64,000 bases of DNA. It comes from Epiperipatus broadwayi. Lineage: Eukaryota > Onychophora > Udeonychophora > Euonychophora > Peripatidae. The stretch spans positions 186,001 to 250,000 of the forward strand of contig JAQFVV010006854.1 in the NCBI GenBank assembly GCA_028023455.1, in the 5' to 3' direction. The notes under the pieces are model-generated. The model was not told the DNA's origin and did no database searches. It saw only the letters and a program-made list of their open reading frames with translations. Shown here piece by piece: positions 11,390-23,042 of this stretch; position 1 is the first letter of the stretch, and every line of letters begins with the position of its first letter. A program made the translations under genes and the position numbers.

Positions 11390-12980
11390 TTGTGAACCTG
11401 CAGATTCCAAAATTTACAGTATTCAGAGTTAAACCACTAAACATAACTGTTATCAAAACAGGCAAAACTCTCCATACAGTAGTGCCACTCAGTGCCAACC
11501 AGAATAATCAATAGATGCCAGAAGTCTTGTGCATAAAATCCCCATCTAGTGCCTACTCATCCAATATACCCAGACTAGTTTCTGGCTTGTGGCTCTCAGA
11601 TCCAAAGCTCATCACTCACGAAGGCCACAAGCCAGAAACTAGTCTGGGGATATTGGATGAGTAGACACTAGATGGGGGATTTTATGTACAAGCCTTCTGA
11701 CATCCATTGATTACTCTGGTTGGCACTGAGTGGCTCTACTGTATAGAGTTTTGCCTGTTTTATTCAGAGTTACTAAATGCCTGACCAATCATTTTAGCCT
11801 TGAATTATCTAAACATATAGCTCATCATCATCTATGTAATAGAATCCAAATGAAGGGGGAAAATGTAAGGCTTATAGAAATTTGGCAAATAATTTCTTAT
11901 GCAAATTATTTGGAAGAAGCCTTTTAAGAACAGTTTTTGTGGGGTATGGTAGATTAACAATTGTGACAGCAGCTATTGGTCATATATGACCTTTTTACAT
12001 GGTTGTCATCAAAAGAATCACTGCTCATGAATTAGTTTTAAGTCAGGTGAAAGAGTTTCCCTGATGTAATGCTGCAGATCCTAAACAAATAACAATTTTA
12101 AAAGCAAATAAGTCTAAACATCCACCAAATATTAAATTAGAATGCTGCCATTATGAAAAACTGGGGCTCCTAGCTCATGATTTCCATTATAAAAATGTAA
12201 AGTGCAGAAAGTGTGAAAGTCACAAGTCTTCCATATTAAAAACAACATTTCAAATAAAAAACTTCTGAGAATACACTTAGACAAACTGAGCAAAATTATG
12301 AAATAAATAAGGCTAACATGAATAATTTGCATAAAATAATGTTGACTGTGCCAATAAATAACAAACTTTTAGCAATGGAAATAGATATCAGTGCTGGGTT
12401 ATCCCTCATATTTCAGAGGGATTGGGCTAAAATAAGCAAAGAAATAAAAGAATACCCTAAATTGGCTAAAACAAAATTAAAGTAATGATGTGAATAGAAA
12501 TGTCATTATCACTATTGGTATTGTTAAAGTAATGGTTGAAGTAATGGTTGAAGTAAATAAGTGATGGAAGTTCATTATAAAAGGAAATCTAATGTCCATA
12601 ATAGATAGAGAATTGTTTATCCCTCTAGGTATAAATATTTATATGATTAAAAAAATCAATAATGAGAAATAAAGGCAAACAAAATTTTCCTTATTTATTT
12701 GGACATGAACAGGAAACAGTCAACACTGCACCTATTAACATAGAGTTTTATAAAGGCATAAATGTTGTTCATTGTAAGCCATGGGAAAATAACATTTGTG
12801 CAAAAAGCAAAAGCTTTAGTTAATTTAGTAAAGAATCTTGAAAATTCAGAATGGACCACTGCCATAATTATTATGACAAAGCCCAAGGGACAAATTCATA
12901 TAAGTAGAGACTATAGTTATAGGTAAAAACCTGTACACTGTCCCATATTTAAGAGAAATGCTAAATTGGTTTAAAAGATG
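11390..12980 (+). pseudogene. Ty3/Gypsy gag-pol remnant, plus strand (Gypsy-B)
   Basis: Reading the plus strand: IPKFTVFRV (11403-11429) joins, after removal of the inserted fold-back, to TKCLTNHFSLELSKHIAHH (from 11771), then GENVRLIEIW, NYLEEAF and QFLWGMVD, the conserved order of the Gypsy capsid. A nucleocapsid-like region near 12140-12225 has CHYE, HDFHYKNVKC and KCESH. A protease site near 12370-12420 reads LAMEIDISAGLSLIF, where the family has Asp-Thr/Ser-Gly-Ala. An RT-start block near 12810-12910 reads LENSEWTTAIII and KPKGQIHISRDY. It then stops before the RT catalytic box. Frames are broken throughout, and no LTRs were found around it. Confidence 0.72.
11432..11761. mobile_element. 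Fold-back (long inverted repeat) element inserted in Gypsy-B gag
   Basis: Two arms of about 140-150 bp are inverted copies: left 11455-11603 (AAAACAGGCAAAACTC and onward), right 11622-11761. They are roughly 90% identical, with a short centre near 11604-11621. The direct repeat ATTCAGAGTTA flanks the unit at 11421-11431 and 11762-11772. Removing one repeat plus the unit restores the gag frame, which supports real insertion with an 11-bp (or 12-bp) duplication. The left side has 23 unpaired bases (11432-11454). The long duplication suggests MULE-type mobilisation; this is an inference. Confidence 0.8.
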
Positions 12981-13164
12981 AAATATTAATTGCTCCAGAT
13001 ATTTTACATATTAATTGCTCCAGATAATTTAAATCAGAAATTCCTGGATATCCTAAATTCATCAAATGACAAATACCATGAATAAGATGTGATATGATGC
13101 ACTATGACTTCTTATACAGAATCAGTAATCTCTCAGCAACTAGGCCCAGAGAAACCTTTTAGCC
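12981..13164. other. Spacer between Gypsy-B and LINE-1
   Basis: A short local repeat, TTAATTGCTCCAGATA, occurs twice (12988 and 13011). Nothing else is seen. Confidence 0.5.
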
Positions 13165-13444
13165 AGTTTATCTTCACTTTTCATTCCTCACCCTAAGTTT
13201 TCTTATATCCTGCTCCATCTCATTTCCATAACATAATCTTTGTCAACTCCATGGCCTTTATATCTAAATCCCCCTTATCTTTTCCCAGATCCAATGTACA
13301 AATCCACTGCAAAAATCAATAGCCCACTTTCTGTATAATTCCTTTGTTTATATTTATTCTTTAAGAACGTACCCTTTCTGCTTTTAGGCATTTATATTCA
13401 ATTAACAGATGCCTAATATTTTTTATGCCTTTCTTACACAATTT

Positions 13445-13756
13445 TCAGACTAAATCACCCACATTTTTCCATTTATGTGTATATTCCCTTGTTGCTAAAG
13501 TTCCTGTTGAAGCCTTAAACAATAAACTAGTTTTCTTGCTATTATCACAAATTATCTCACACCCAATATTCTGTTTACTTCTATGTTTATTTAAACTCTT
13601 TTTACTCTCCATACTAGTTGTCCATCTCTCCAACTCCCTATTCTTTATTAATGCATCTATTCTCTTATTGCATTTCCCACCACTATAATAATCAGAATTT
13701 TTTAACACAATCATCCCACCTTTTGTACAAGTATACTGACAAAATTCTTTATCCAA
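13445..13756 (-). pseudogene. LINE-1 C-terminal tail domain
   Basis: This 103-codon open stretch contains CDNSKKTSLLFKASTGTLAT and then YTHKWKN, resembling the post-RT region of several LINE groups that precedes a small zinc-binding motif. The zinc motif itself is eroded in the bases just below 13445. It is a piece of the LINE ORF, not an independent gene. Confidence 0.6.
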
Positions 13757-14230
13757 ATCTTCTGCATATCACATTACTTTTCTCACCCATCTTGTTGCCT
13801 GCCTTTTATTTATAACTCAATTAAATAATATTTTCACTATTCTTTTATTATCCCTAAATTGCAATCTACTGAACATTTTCATTTTGCTTTTTGCATCTCT
13901 CATATAAAAACCTGACCATCCCATTTGTCCTTGAATTGCCTTTTTTGCCATCCACACATCTGCATGTAATGCATGTCTCCCTACTTATCTTTGTACTTTT
14001 TGTAAGTAATCTAATACTTTTTTATTAACACATAACACATTGTTACTATATGTTAACCCTGCTACTGCCACTCCCTTCCATACAACTCTAGCTACCTCAT
14101 ATTTATTATATGAAAACACTGTTAATTTCTTTATCGATCCCTCTCTTTTCTTTGCTTCATTTATAATTTTTTCTCCCATTCATCCAAGCAATTTTTCTGA
14201 TTACTTAAGACAATTCTCAAATAGTTATAT

Positions 14231-15052
14231 CTATTCACCATACTTAACTTTATATCCCCCAATAAGAATTCTCTGTCTTCTCTTTCCCCAGTAAATAATC
14301 ATTACTTTTAATTTTTCTTCACTAAATTTAATTCCCATCTCTTTACTCATCCTTGTGCATGTCCTTAGCATAACTGTCATATCTTTCATTCTTTCTGCAC
14401 ACAAAAAGACATCATCTGCAAATAAAAGACTCCACATTGTATATACTCCCTCGCCACCTATTAATAGTATCTCTATCCCTCTTCCTAGTCTTTCTATGGC
14501 TCTCTCCATTTCTCTCAAATACAATAAAAACAAAATAGGTGACACAAGACATCCTTGCCTAGTCCCATCCCATTTTTAACTTTAACTGATTCTATATTCC
14601 CTAATTAATACATATAGTAATAATTTTTATATAATTTCTTAATAATAGTCACTAATGCTCCACCCATTCCCAAATTTACTAAACTTACCCATAATTTATT
14701 TCTATTTACTTTATCATATGCCTTCTCTATATCTATAATAATCATACATAACTTTGTACCTGTATTCCTACTCATATCCATAAGCTGTGTAACTATAAAT
14801 AAACTATCTCCTATATACCTATATGATCCTATCTGATCGAAAATGTCCTTACATTTCTTCCACTATATTATTTTCTTCCATCCATTTTGCAAACCTTCCA
14901 GCCACCATATATGAGAAAACTCTATATAAAACTGATATTATTGTTATTGGTTTACAATTGTTTAACTTTTTATGATCCTTACCATTTCCTTTAAATAGTA
15001 GCCATACTCTTGTATTACTCCAACTACCTGGAAAATCTATCTTTTGTGTCAT
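14231..15052 (-). pseudogene. LINE-1 reverse transcriptase domain
   Basis: From N to C: SWSNTRVWLLFKGNGKDHKK (about 14960-15020), NNCKPITIISVLYRVFS, a block near 14700-14760 reading DIEKAYDKVNRNKLW, then LSPILFLLYLREMERAIERL (about 14480-14540) and LLFADDVFLCAERMKDM (about 14370-14430). FADD is the catalytic box with both aspartates kept. Frames shift between the two open stretches 14849-15052 and 14231-14545. Confidence 0.85.
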
Positions 15053-15784
15053 ATTATTAAAACATTATAATAGTTTTACTTTGGCCCTATGTCCTAAATT
15101 CATTACTATCTCTATTTCCCATCCACACAAACCTTTTGCCTTCCACTTTTCAATTTTTTCTTTGCCTCATTCAGTTCATTTTTTGTAAACCTAATATTCC
15201 CATTCCTATATGCTTTCATGTTTGCTACCACTCTGTCCTACACATCTAACATCTTTTCTATATCCATTACATACTTATTAAGATTATCTCTAATTTTTCT
15301 CTAGAGCTACACTTTATTCCTCATCATCTAGTAATACTATTTCTCTCTCCCATACATTTATTCTTTTAATGTATTTCCAAAATTTTTTACTCCCATCTCT
15401 TCCACTTTTATTAATAACTTCTAACAATTTACTATTCAATTTCATTCTCTCTCTCTCTTTATAATTATCTATTTTACCCAGCTCCTTTTTTCTAAGTATT
15501 TTTACCATTTAACGTTAACTTTATTTCCACTTTCTTTGTTTTTAATAGCACAGTTATATTGTCTGCATGCTTTTCTCTCTCTCTCTCTCTTTTGCACTTA
15601 TATTAACTCTCACCTTTTTATTATTTTTATTCTTCTGAATATTCTTACGTAAAAACCTATTTGCCACTTTTTTTATCTCATTACATCAGTCCTTATACTT
15701 ATCCCCAACCAACTCTTTTATGATTTTTTCAACTTTTATTTTATACTCTTCTAACTTATTCTTAGCATTCACTCTCCATCCACA

Positions 15785-16054
15785 TCATTCACTATTTTTT
15801 CTACTTTTATTTTTATTTTCCATTGCATTACTAACCATTTTTATTATAAAGAAGTTATGATCATTATTACATACCCTCTTTTCATTATCAAATATCTTAA
15901 TTTTCCATACTTTATTGATTCCCTCTTTCTGTACTAATACATAATCTATTGGGTGAAATATATTATTTCTAAACCATGTGCATTGTCCTTCATAAATATT
16001 TGATAAATTTCCAATGCTCAAATTCACTCTTTGACAAAAAAATTTCAAAAGCAA
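15785..16054 (-). pseudogene. LINE-1 endonuclease C-terminal part
   Basis: The 89-codon stretch has TWFRNNIFHPIDYVLVQ and NNDHNFFIIKM, matching the end of APE-type endonucleases of LINEs. The catalytic SDH is changed to NDH here. The N-terminal two thirds are absent, consistent with 5' truncation. Confidence 0.65.
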
Positions 16055-16075
16055 GAAAAGTCTAACATATAATTG

Positions 16076-17737
16076 CCTAATCTGTATGATATGAAAAGAA
16101 TTAAAATATTTTATAGACTCTTAATAAAAAAATTATGCAGATAAGTTCTTATAGCATAACAATACATTTTATTAAGAAATCCAAAACAAAATTCAAGAAA
16201 AAATCTAAGCATAATAACATATTTTGAAGTGAATTATAGATTTTCTGGTGTAAAATGTCAATTATATATTATTAATAAAACTCATAGAATTTGCATAATC
16301 ATTAACTACATTCAGGTTTTTCAGTTCTTGTATATTTCCTGATAGCTGAAGGGTAGAAGCATTTTTTTGTTCAATTATATACTTTCACAGGCATACAATA
16401 AATGACTACAATAAAATGGCTGAAAAGAAGTAATTGTATTTAATAATTCCAGTGTTATTTTAAAGAAAGACAATTTGGGGGCAAATTTTTAAAAAAATAT
16501 TTTCACTTTATTTGCTAATAATTTTTTAAATATTTGTTAATAATTTTTTTAAATTAAGAAAAAAAAAGAAATATTAATGTAAATTATAAAAAAGAATGTA
16601 AAAGAAACTTGTTATTACTTATTTATGAAAAAGTTTATTTGAGAATTGTTCGTGCTAGCAAACAGAAATTCTAAGAGTGTATAAAGTAGCCATAAATAAT
16701 CATCTTGGTGTAATTGTGATATAAATTCAGGTAAATAGGAGTCTAGGTGTTGTCATACTGATCCATCTTTATTATTTTGCTATTTAGCCAGATGATGTTT
16801 GTGTATGCATTCTAACATTATGAACAATAAAGATATAACAGCGATTCACTTGCAAATGTTCAAATTCCACATTTCTTAATTCATTACTTTTATAATCTTT
16901 CCTACAGTATGAATATATAGATCTATTGTTTACATTTTATTTTATTGCATCCATAAGAATAGCCACTAATCTATTTAAAACTGTCACAATGAAGCACTAG
17001 TTGATCTCCCTACACAAGACAATAAATAACCATTGCTGTGAAAGTTTTCTTCCCTGTTGCTTTTTTTTTTTGAGAAAAAACTTTCATTGATTTCTACAAA
17101 TAGTTACTCTGATTTTGAACAGGGTCAAGATAAAAGGCTAAACATACAGATGTCTCGAAGATAATTGTTCCAACCAATGACTGTCTTTTATGACAAGTCC
17201 AATTGAGCTTTTCCCCATTCACTTGGCATTAAATTTATAGATCAATTATAAATAAATCTCACCATAATAGAAAATGGAATTTTAGAGCCCTCGAATCATG
17301 CTTTTTTTCTGAATTAAATGGCTGAAAGTAAAGTGTCATATCATAACCATTAATACATACTTTTCAAAAAGATAGGGTCCCATATGTTTGCAAATATTTT
17401 ATAGCATGTTGTTCCGTTTGAGAAAGAGTCCAAATTTTGATCATTTTGATAAAATGATACTGACAAAAAGAAAAATATTGTCTTTTAACAAACTATAAAA
17501 ATGATTGAAACATTTAGATGTTATTATATATATATTGTACCTATATTGATATAGGCACATATAATTTTATCTAAAATTATATTATTAAAATAATCGTTCA
17601 TAAAAGAAAAACATAAAATTAAACGTTGAAGAGTTTATTGCAGTTCGTTTTAGAAAAGGATAAGAATCAAATAGTTTTCTAGCGTTAGTTTTGAAATAAA
17701 AAAGCTACAATTAATTAATCAGAAGGGGAGAGGGGTG
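16076..17737. other. AT-rich DNA, no gene seen
   Basis: No supported frame or repeat. A short palindromic patch near 17535-17560 (GTACCTATATTGATATAGGCAC) is too small to assign. Confidence 0.45.
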
Positions 17738-19120
17738 TTTCGTTAGAGAAATTAAACTAAGGGTTACAAAAGGAAATAAATTGTTTTTATTAGTATTCGT
17801 AAAAATATAAATTAAAAAGTTAAAACATACAAATCTCTTTTCATTCAAGTTTAATTAAAGAAAAAATAATGTTAAAACTAATATATGTGCGTATATATGT
17901 GCGATTGTCAACAATAGAATAAATGTTATTATAAATAAATGAAAGTTAAAGAAGATTATTATTAAAAAACACGGCAATGGTTATTAATTAAAATATAAAA
18001 CAACATCTCTGCATGGCTATTACTAATTAAGCAATCTTCCAAAACACGTTTATCAAAGGATTAATTGATAAAGAATTTTGACAACAAATATTTGCCGGAG
18101 GATATTGAAAAGAAAACACTTCATTGGTATAAATACTGAATATTTTATCGGACAATGAGTTGAGACAATCAGTTCACAAAAATAATTGAGTAGTGCAGTT
18201 CAGAAATTAATTGAGCAGTTAACAAACGAAATGCAGTGTTGAGAAGATCTTGGGAATGCACGTTGATCTCCAGCCCAGATGTCCTAAAAAACAGCAGATC
18301 TGCCCGTGAAATAATGTCAGCTTAACATCTTAGAAAATCTCCATCAGTATCTATTTGTCTCCAATAGTAATAATCGTGAAAATCAGGAAACTCAGCAAGG
18401 AAACGTCCCAGCCAGCTGGTAAGCATTCATAATGGAAACATCCTCACCAAAAGCAGCCACCAAAGAAAACAAAATTCTATGTCTACATTCAAAATCCTAG
18501 GTAAAACATTTGCTTATTTTCGTTTATACTGTAATAGCCATTGCATTTCATTAATTCATATGAATCTTTCAAGAGTCTAATTATATGAACTCTATATCAT
18601 ACATAAATGAACTATTGATGTGTGTGATTAAATTTCAAATGCTATGTAGTCCTTTATTATCATTATTATGTGTGTGCATGAGTTAATATGTGCGTGATCC
18701 TTATATCAATATTATTAGTCAAAGTAGATAAATTCCCAGTGTTCTGTTATGAAAATATTCAAGAATATTTAAACTATTTAGAATGTTAATTTAAAATATG
18801 TGTGTGTTTTATTAGAAGTATAAAATGTTTAAACTTAGTAAATAAATGTTAGTTAATAAATTATCTTTAAAATTAAACTTTATTTGTTCGGTCAATTCTT
18901 TTTATCAATTCCTTTAATCAAATTTTTTATCAATTCTTTTACAATTCTTTTTATAAATTCTTTTTACAATTCTTTATCAAGTCTTTTAACCACTAATTAT
19001 GTATAATCTATTAGTGATTACAAACAGCTGAGCTAGTCATGGATTTAGGCATTGAGTTAGTGGCCATTGCTCAAAGTGCGTTATTTATTCATCCTTGAAT
19101 AGATAGCTGGCGCCCGTGTT
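17738..19120 (+). promoter_or_regulatory. Promoter-like, possibly LTR-like block
   Basis: A purine tract (AGAAGGGGAGAGGGG, 17722-17736) is followed by TG. A TATA box, GGTATAAATACTG (18127-18139), precedes a 300-bp leader clearly richer in GC than its surroundings (18160-18450), with possible splice donors CTGGTAAGC near 18420 and CTAGGTAAAAC near 18500. An AATAAA lies near 18839. The end region CTGAGCTAGTCA (19028) and GATAGCTGGCGCCC (19100-19113) resembles the same part of the 33985-36236 LTR (GAGCTAGTGAC and AGATGGCGCC). It is either a solo or old LTR of a related family, or a host promoter and 5' UTR exon. If host, the peptide gene at 23.0 kb is the nearest downstream candidate on this strand. 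Confidence 0.4.
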
Positions 19121-19214
19121 TATACACAAACAAAAAAAAGTGCTTTGAATTTGGTGTTGAACTCAACAGTCGAGAAGAAGTTATGTCCTGGAAATGTAAC
19201 TCTAGTTATATATT

Positions 19215-19292
19215 TTATAGCTATCGTTTGGGCATACATACTCTCCAAGTATGTTCTTCTCTGCCTAAGAGGCCGGTGTTTCGAATCCACAT
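19215..19292 (+). repeat. tRNA-like SINE head
   Basis: GTTTCGAATCCAC near 19278-19290 is a strong Pol III B box, with a loose A box near TATAGCTATCGTTTGGG about 60 bases upstream. No complete cloverleaf is evident, so it is read as a tRNA-derived SINE head. A (TA)n run follows at 19310-19319. Confidence 0.5.
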
Positions 19293-19334
19293 ATTCGAAC
19301 ACGGTTCAATATATATATATGGAAAGTTATAATT

Positions 19335-20190
19335 AAATATTAATAAATACAGTAATCAAAAATTTTGAAAAGTACAAAAAATATAATCATCACTTAGGAG
19401 CACTTTTGACTATTCTTGTAGTCTTTGTCAACTAATACTTTGAAAGGTTAACCTTTCCATAATTCCATGATCTTAACCTTTTCTGCCTGCCTATTGATTA
19501 AGTCCTGCTTGTATTTGTGTATTAGCATAGCTTTCTTTATTTTCATTTTTTGTTATTTCTTCCAATTTGCAATATTTTTACATTGTTATAATTGAAATTA
19601 AAACCATATATACATGATTTACTATGGTCGTAAAAAATGGAAGCTGATACATTATTATTATCTTTACAATTTTGTTTTGTATTTTGAATCCTTTTTAATA
19701 AAAGCAAATGCTCTTTAGTGTTTTTTTCCAATGTACATCTCAGTTCCCCTATATATCTACTACCACACCTACATATTCATTCATAAATGATACAATTTTT
19801 ATTTATAAATGAGGTTTTATCTTTAGAGTTATTTATTAATTTATTTAATGTAGGAGGTGCATAAAATGCAATGTCACATTTACCTTTATAAATTTTCTTT
19901 ATGAAATTTGCTTGTTGATTCAAAATATATGGTATTGATATTCAAATTTTTTATTAGTAGAAGAATCATCTTATTATTAATATTTTTATTTTTATATTTT
20001 GTATTAAAATTTTTAATAGTATTATAAATATGATTGTAATTATAGCCAATACTTAACAATTCATTAGAATGCATTTCAATATTTTTTCTTTTATTCAATG
20101 AATATTTACAAAGATAATCAATTTTCAATAAAGACTTCAAATCTGCCATTTTTTAAAAATCTGCTGTAGAAATTTTTTTAGGCATAATTA
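19335..20190 (-). pseudogene. Penelope-like element, 5'-truncated inverted copy (PLE-2a)
   Basis: On the minus strand the frames 19886-20149 and 19543-19731 encode HSNELLSIGYNYNHIYNTI and TKEHLLLLKRIQN then VKILQIG. They are close relatives of residues in the plus-strand copy at 21.3-22.0 kb. Only the end of the RT and the GIY-YIG domain remain. The 3' end at 19335 matches the 3' end of the other copy (ATTATATTTTTTGTA and the AAATTTTTGATTACTGT stretch). Confidence 0.8.
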
Positions 20191-20199
20191 AATGTGATT

Positions 20200-22105
20200 T
20201 CAAAGTTTGTAAGGATTTAGTAAAAAAAGTAAAATAAAATAATTTTAATTACACAATGAATTATGATTGGAACATACAAATATCTAAGTTTAAAAAATAT
20301 GTCTGATAATCTAGTTTGCATAAAGGAAGATAAATAACTAAGAATGTGTTTATTGCTAAAATCTGATTATGAAGATAATGTTATTACTCAAATTAACAAT
20401 CTTAATTTTATGAAAGTTAGTAAATTAAATGTAGAAAATATGCATATTCAATTTATCAATAATATTTTTAAAAAAGCAATAAATAATGTGATTGACAATT
20501 CTACTTACTATAAGATTTATTTGTCTGTGGCAATATGACCTAAGGTGTTTTCAAATATAAAACTGCATAAAGAGTGTGAACCATTATGGATAATGTTCGA
20601 TTTCAGGGGCATTTTATTATGAAACTTGTAGATTAATTGAGAAAATGCTACAAAAAACTTTTGGTTTTGGTAAATATACAATATGTTCATCATTTGATTT
20701 TGTTAGTGAAATCTGTGATGTTATTATTGATGATAATAATGTAATATGTACTTTAGACATAAGTTAAATGTATGGTTCAATTGATCGAATGGCATCTATT
20801 GAAATTATTTCTGATGCATTAAATTTTAAAAATGTTAATGTGAAAATAATAAAATTTATAGTTGAAATTGATAAAAATATTTATGCAGTTTTTAAAAAGA
20901 TTTTTATAAAACGGGTAATGGCTAGCCAATAGGTCTGCCTACAGTTGCCCAAATATGTAATTTTGTAATTTCTACATATGAGGAAAGTATTTTGAAAAAG
21001 AAATGTTATCAAAAAATTATTACTTTATATTATTGGTATGTCGATTATGTTCTTGTTTGCTGCAAGTCAAATACAATTAAAGATTTGTTTAAAGAATTAA
21101 ATAATATAAATGCCTTAAAATGAATCAAAACAGATTAAAATTTAAGGTGTGTTCAGTTTCTCGATCTTAAGATAACTAGAAATAGATGTAAGCTAGATTA
21201 CTATATGACTATTAAACCAATAGCAACAAGAGGTTATATTTCATATAAATCAAGAGTACCAATGTCACATAAAATGGCAGGTATGAAGTTTCTCTTATTT
21301 ATAAATGATAATCTTTGTAAATATTTATCAGATAAAGGCAAAAATATTGAAATGTATTTTAATGAATTGTTAAATGTTGGCTATAATTACAATCATATTT
21401 ATAATACTATTAAAATTTTAATATGAAATATAAAAATAAAAATATTAATAATAAGGTTGATTCTTCTACTAATAAAAAAATTGGATATCAATACCATATA
21501 TTTCAAATCAACAAGCAAATTTCATAAGGAAAATTTATAAAGGTATATGTGACATTGCATTTTATGCACCTCCTACATTAAATAAATTAATAAACAACTT
21601 TAAAGATAAAACCTCATTTATAAATAAAAATTGCATCATTTATAAATGGATATGTAGGTATGGTAGCAGATATATAGGGGAATCAAGATGTACATTGGAG
21701 AAAAGAACTAAAGAGCATTTGTTTTTATTAAAAAGAATTCAAAATATGAAACAAAATTGTAAAGATAATAATAATGTATCAGCTTCCATTTCTTACAGCC
21801 ATAGTAAATCATGTATATATGGTTTTAATTTCAATTACAATAATGTAAAAATATTGCAAATTGACAGAAATAACAGTAAAAGGAAAATAAAGGAAACTAT
21901 GCTAATATATAAATACAAGCAGGACTTAATCAATAGACAGGCAGCACATGTTAAGATGGTGAAATTATGGGAAGGTTAACCTTTCAAAGTATTAGTTGAC
22001 AAAGACTATGAGGATAATTGAAAGCGCTTCTAAGTGAGATTATATTTTTTGTATTTCTCAAAATTTTTTATTACTGTTTTTACTAATATTTATTTATAAG
22101 ATTCT
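20200..22105 (+). pseudogene. Penelope-like element with RT and GIY-YIG domains (PLE-2b)
   Basis: Plus-strand blocks in order: LLLKSDYEDNVITQINNLNF (20350), KVFSNIKLHKECEPLW (20555), a TLDIS then MYGSI block (20750), YVDYVLVCCKSN (21040, the catalytic box with its second Asp changed to Tyr), FLDLKITRNRCKLDYYMTIK (21160), SRVPMSHKMAG (21260), then a cysteine-flanked KWICRYGSRYIGESRCTLEK (21645), TKEHLFLLKRIQN (21705) and KIKETMLIYKYK (21880). The RYIGE is the YIG half of the endonuclease motif. Several frameshifts and stops make it a pseudogene. The 3' end near 22105 is shared with the inverted copy. Confidence 0.85.
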
Positions 22106-22970
22106 GTATATTTTTTTGAAGAAATACAGACATCGATTTATAATATTTATATACAAGAAAAAATGTTAAATAAATATTCTGAATGGAATTTATAATCAAA
22201 TTTTACATTTTTTTCAACTTAACTGACACATATTCCTTAATACAAAATTGTAAAAAAAAAAAATCATAAGGAAGTACTCGTAGAGATGTACTCCTTAAAT
22301 TATATATTTGAACAAGAAAACGCTTCAGCCTTTCATGGAATAAATACCATTTGTTCTATGCTTTACAAGAAGAGTTGAAAATGGTAATGAAACAAAATCT
22401 GCCATGAAGCAATGATTTTTAGGGTTTGGATATATCGTTTTTTTAATTACTAAATTTACTGCTGCTGCTTTGATAAAACTTTTTCTATTTTATTTATACA
22501 TTTTTGGAATTAATCTGTATGTAAAATTTAGTTTATAAATGAATACAAAAAACACAAACATATGCTATTAATGTAAGAGAATATTTATTGCGGTATTTGG
22601 ACATTTTATTATTTCTTAAATCTCTTGCTTATAATGCCTATAGTTACCAATCAATATATAGCTATTTCTTACTATAGGATGAAACAAGAATAAAGCCTAC
22701 TCAAACCCTCACCATCCAATTATTGAATAATAATTACTTCTTTTTTGCTTTTCCTCTATGAAAGACCACTGGAGAAATCGTTATTGAAAGATTAGTATTA
22801 CTTTTCATCTAACTGCTATTGAAAAGTAACTCCTAGTTTGAATTAAATTCATTTTGTTTTAAAACGGATTTTAAAAATTATTTCAAAGTTTTACAGAATC
22901 TGGATTATAATTCAGATTATGAATATCACAGAAAGATTAAGGAATTATTTTATGTGATCATTGTAGATGT
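22106..22970. other. AT-rich DNA upstream of the peptide gene
   Basis: No frame supported. If the peptide gene has an upstream untranslated exon, this is intron sequence. Confidence 0.45.
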
Positions 22971-23019
22971 GTGTGTGAGTGTGTGAGACTTCATATTAAC
23001 AAAAAGCTAAATAAATATA

Positions 23020-23042
23020 TATATATACTTTTTTCATTTCAG
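23020..23042 (+). promoter_or_regulatory. Putative 3' splice site before the peptide start
   Basis: ATATATACTTTTTTCATTTCAG ends at 23042, directly before ATG at 23043. This is a classical pyrimidine tract plus CAG acceptor and favours a 5' UTR intron over the upstream in-frame Met at 22971. Confidence 0.6.

Larger units (their letters stand above)
13165..16075 (-). mobile_element. LINE (non-LTR retrotransposon), 5'-truncated and decayed (LINE-1)
   Basis: Three coding blocks follow one another on the minus strand: end of the endonuclease (15785-16054), reverse transcriptase (14231-15052), and a C-terminal tail (13445-13756). The 5' part of the endonuclease is missing beyond 16075. Multiple stops and frameshifts separate the blocks. 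On the plus strand the block appears as an unusually pyrimidine-rich, C-containing stretch, unlike its surroundings. The lineage was not determined. Confidence 0.82.

Noticed and set aside
13425-13688. Plus-strand frames over 13.4-14.6 kb
   Set aside because: They are shadows of the minus-strand LINE, pyrimidine-rich on the plus strand.
19278-19290. Functional tRNA gene
   Set aside because: The B box is good, but no acceptor stem or anticodon arm folds.
22971-23042. Upstream in-frame Met extending the peptide by 24 residues
   Set aside because: The extension is low-complexity, crosses a strong splice acceptor and puts the signal peptide inside the protein.
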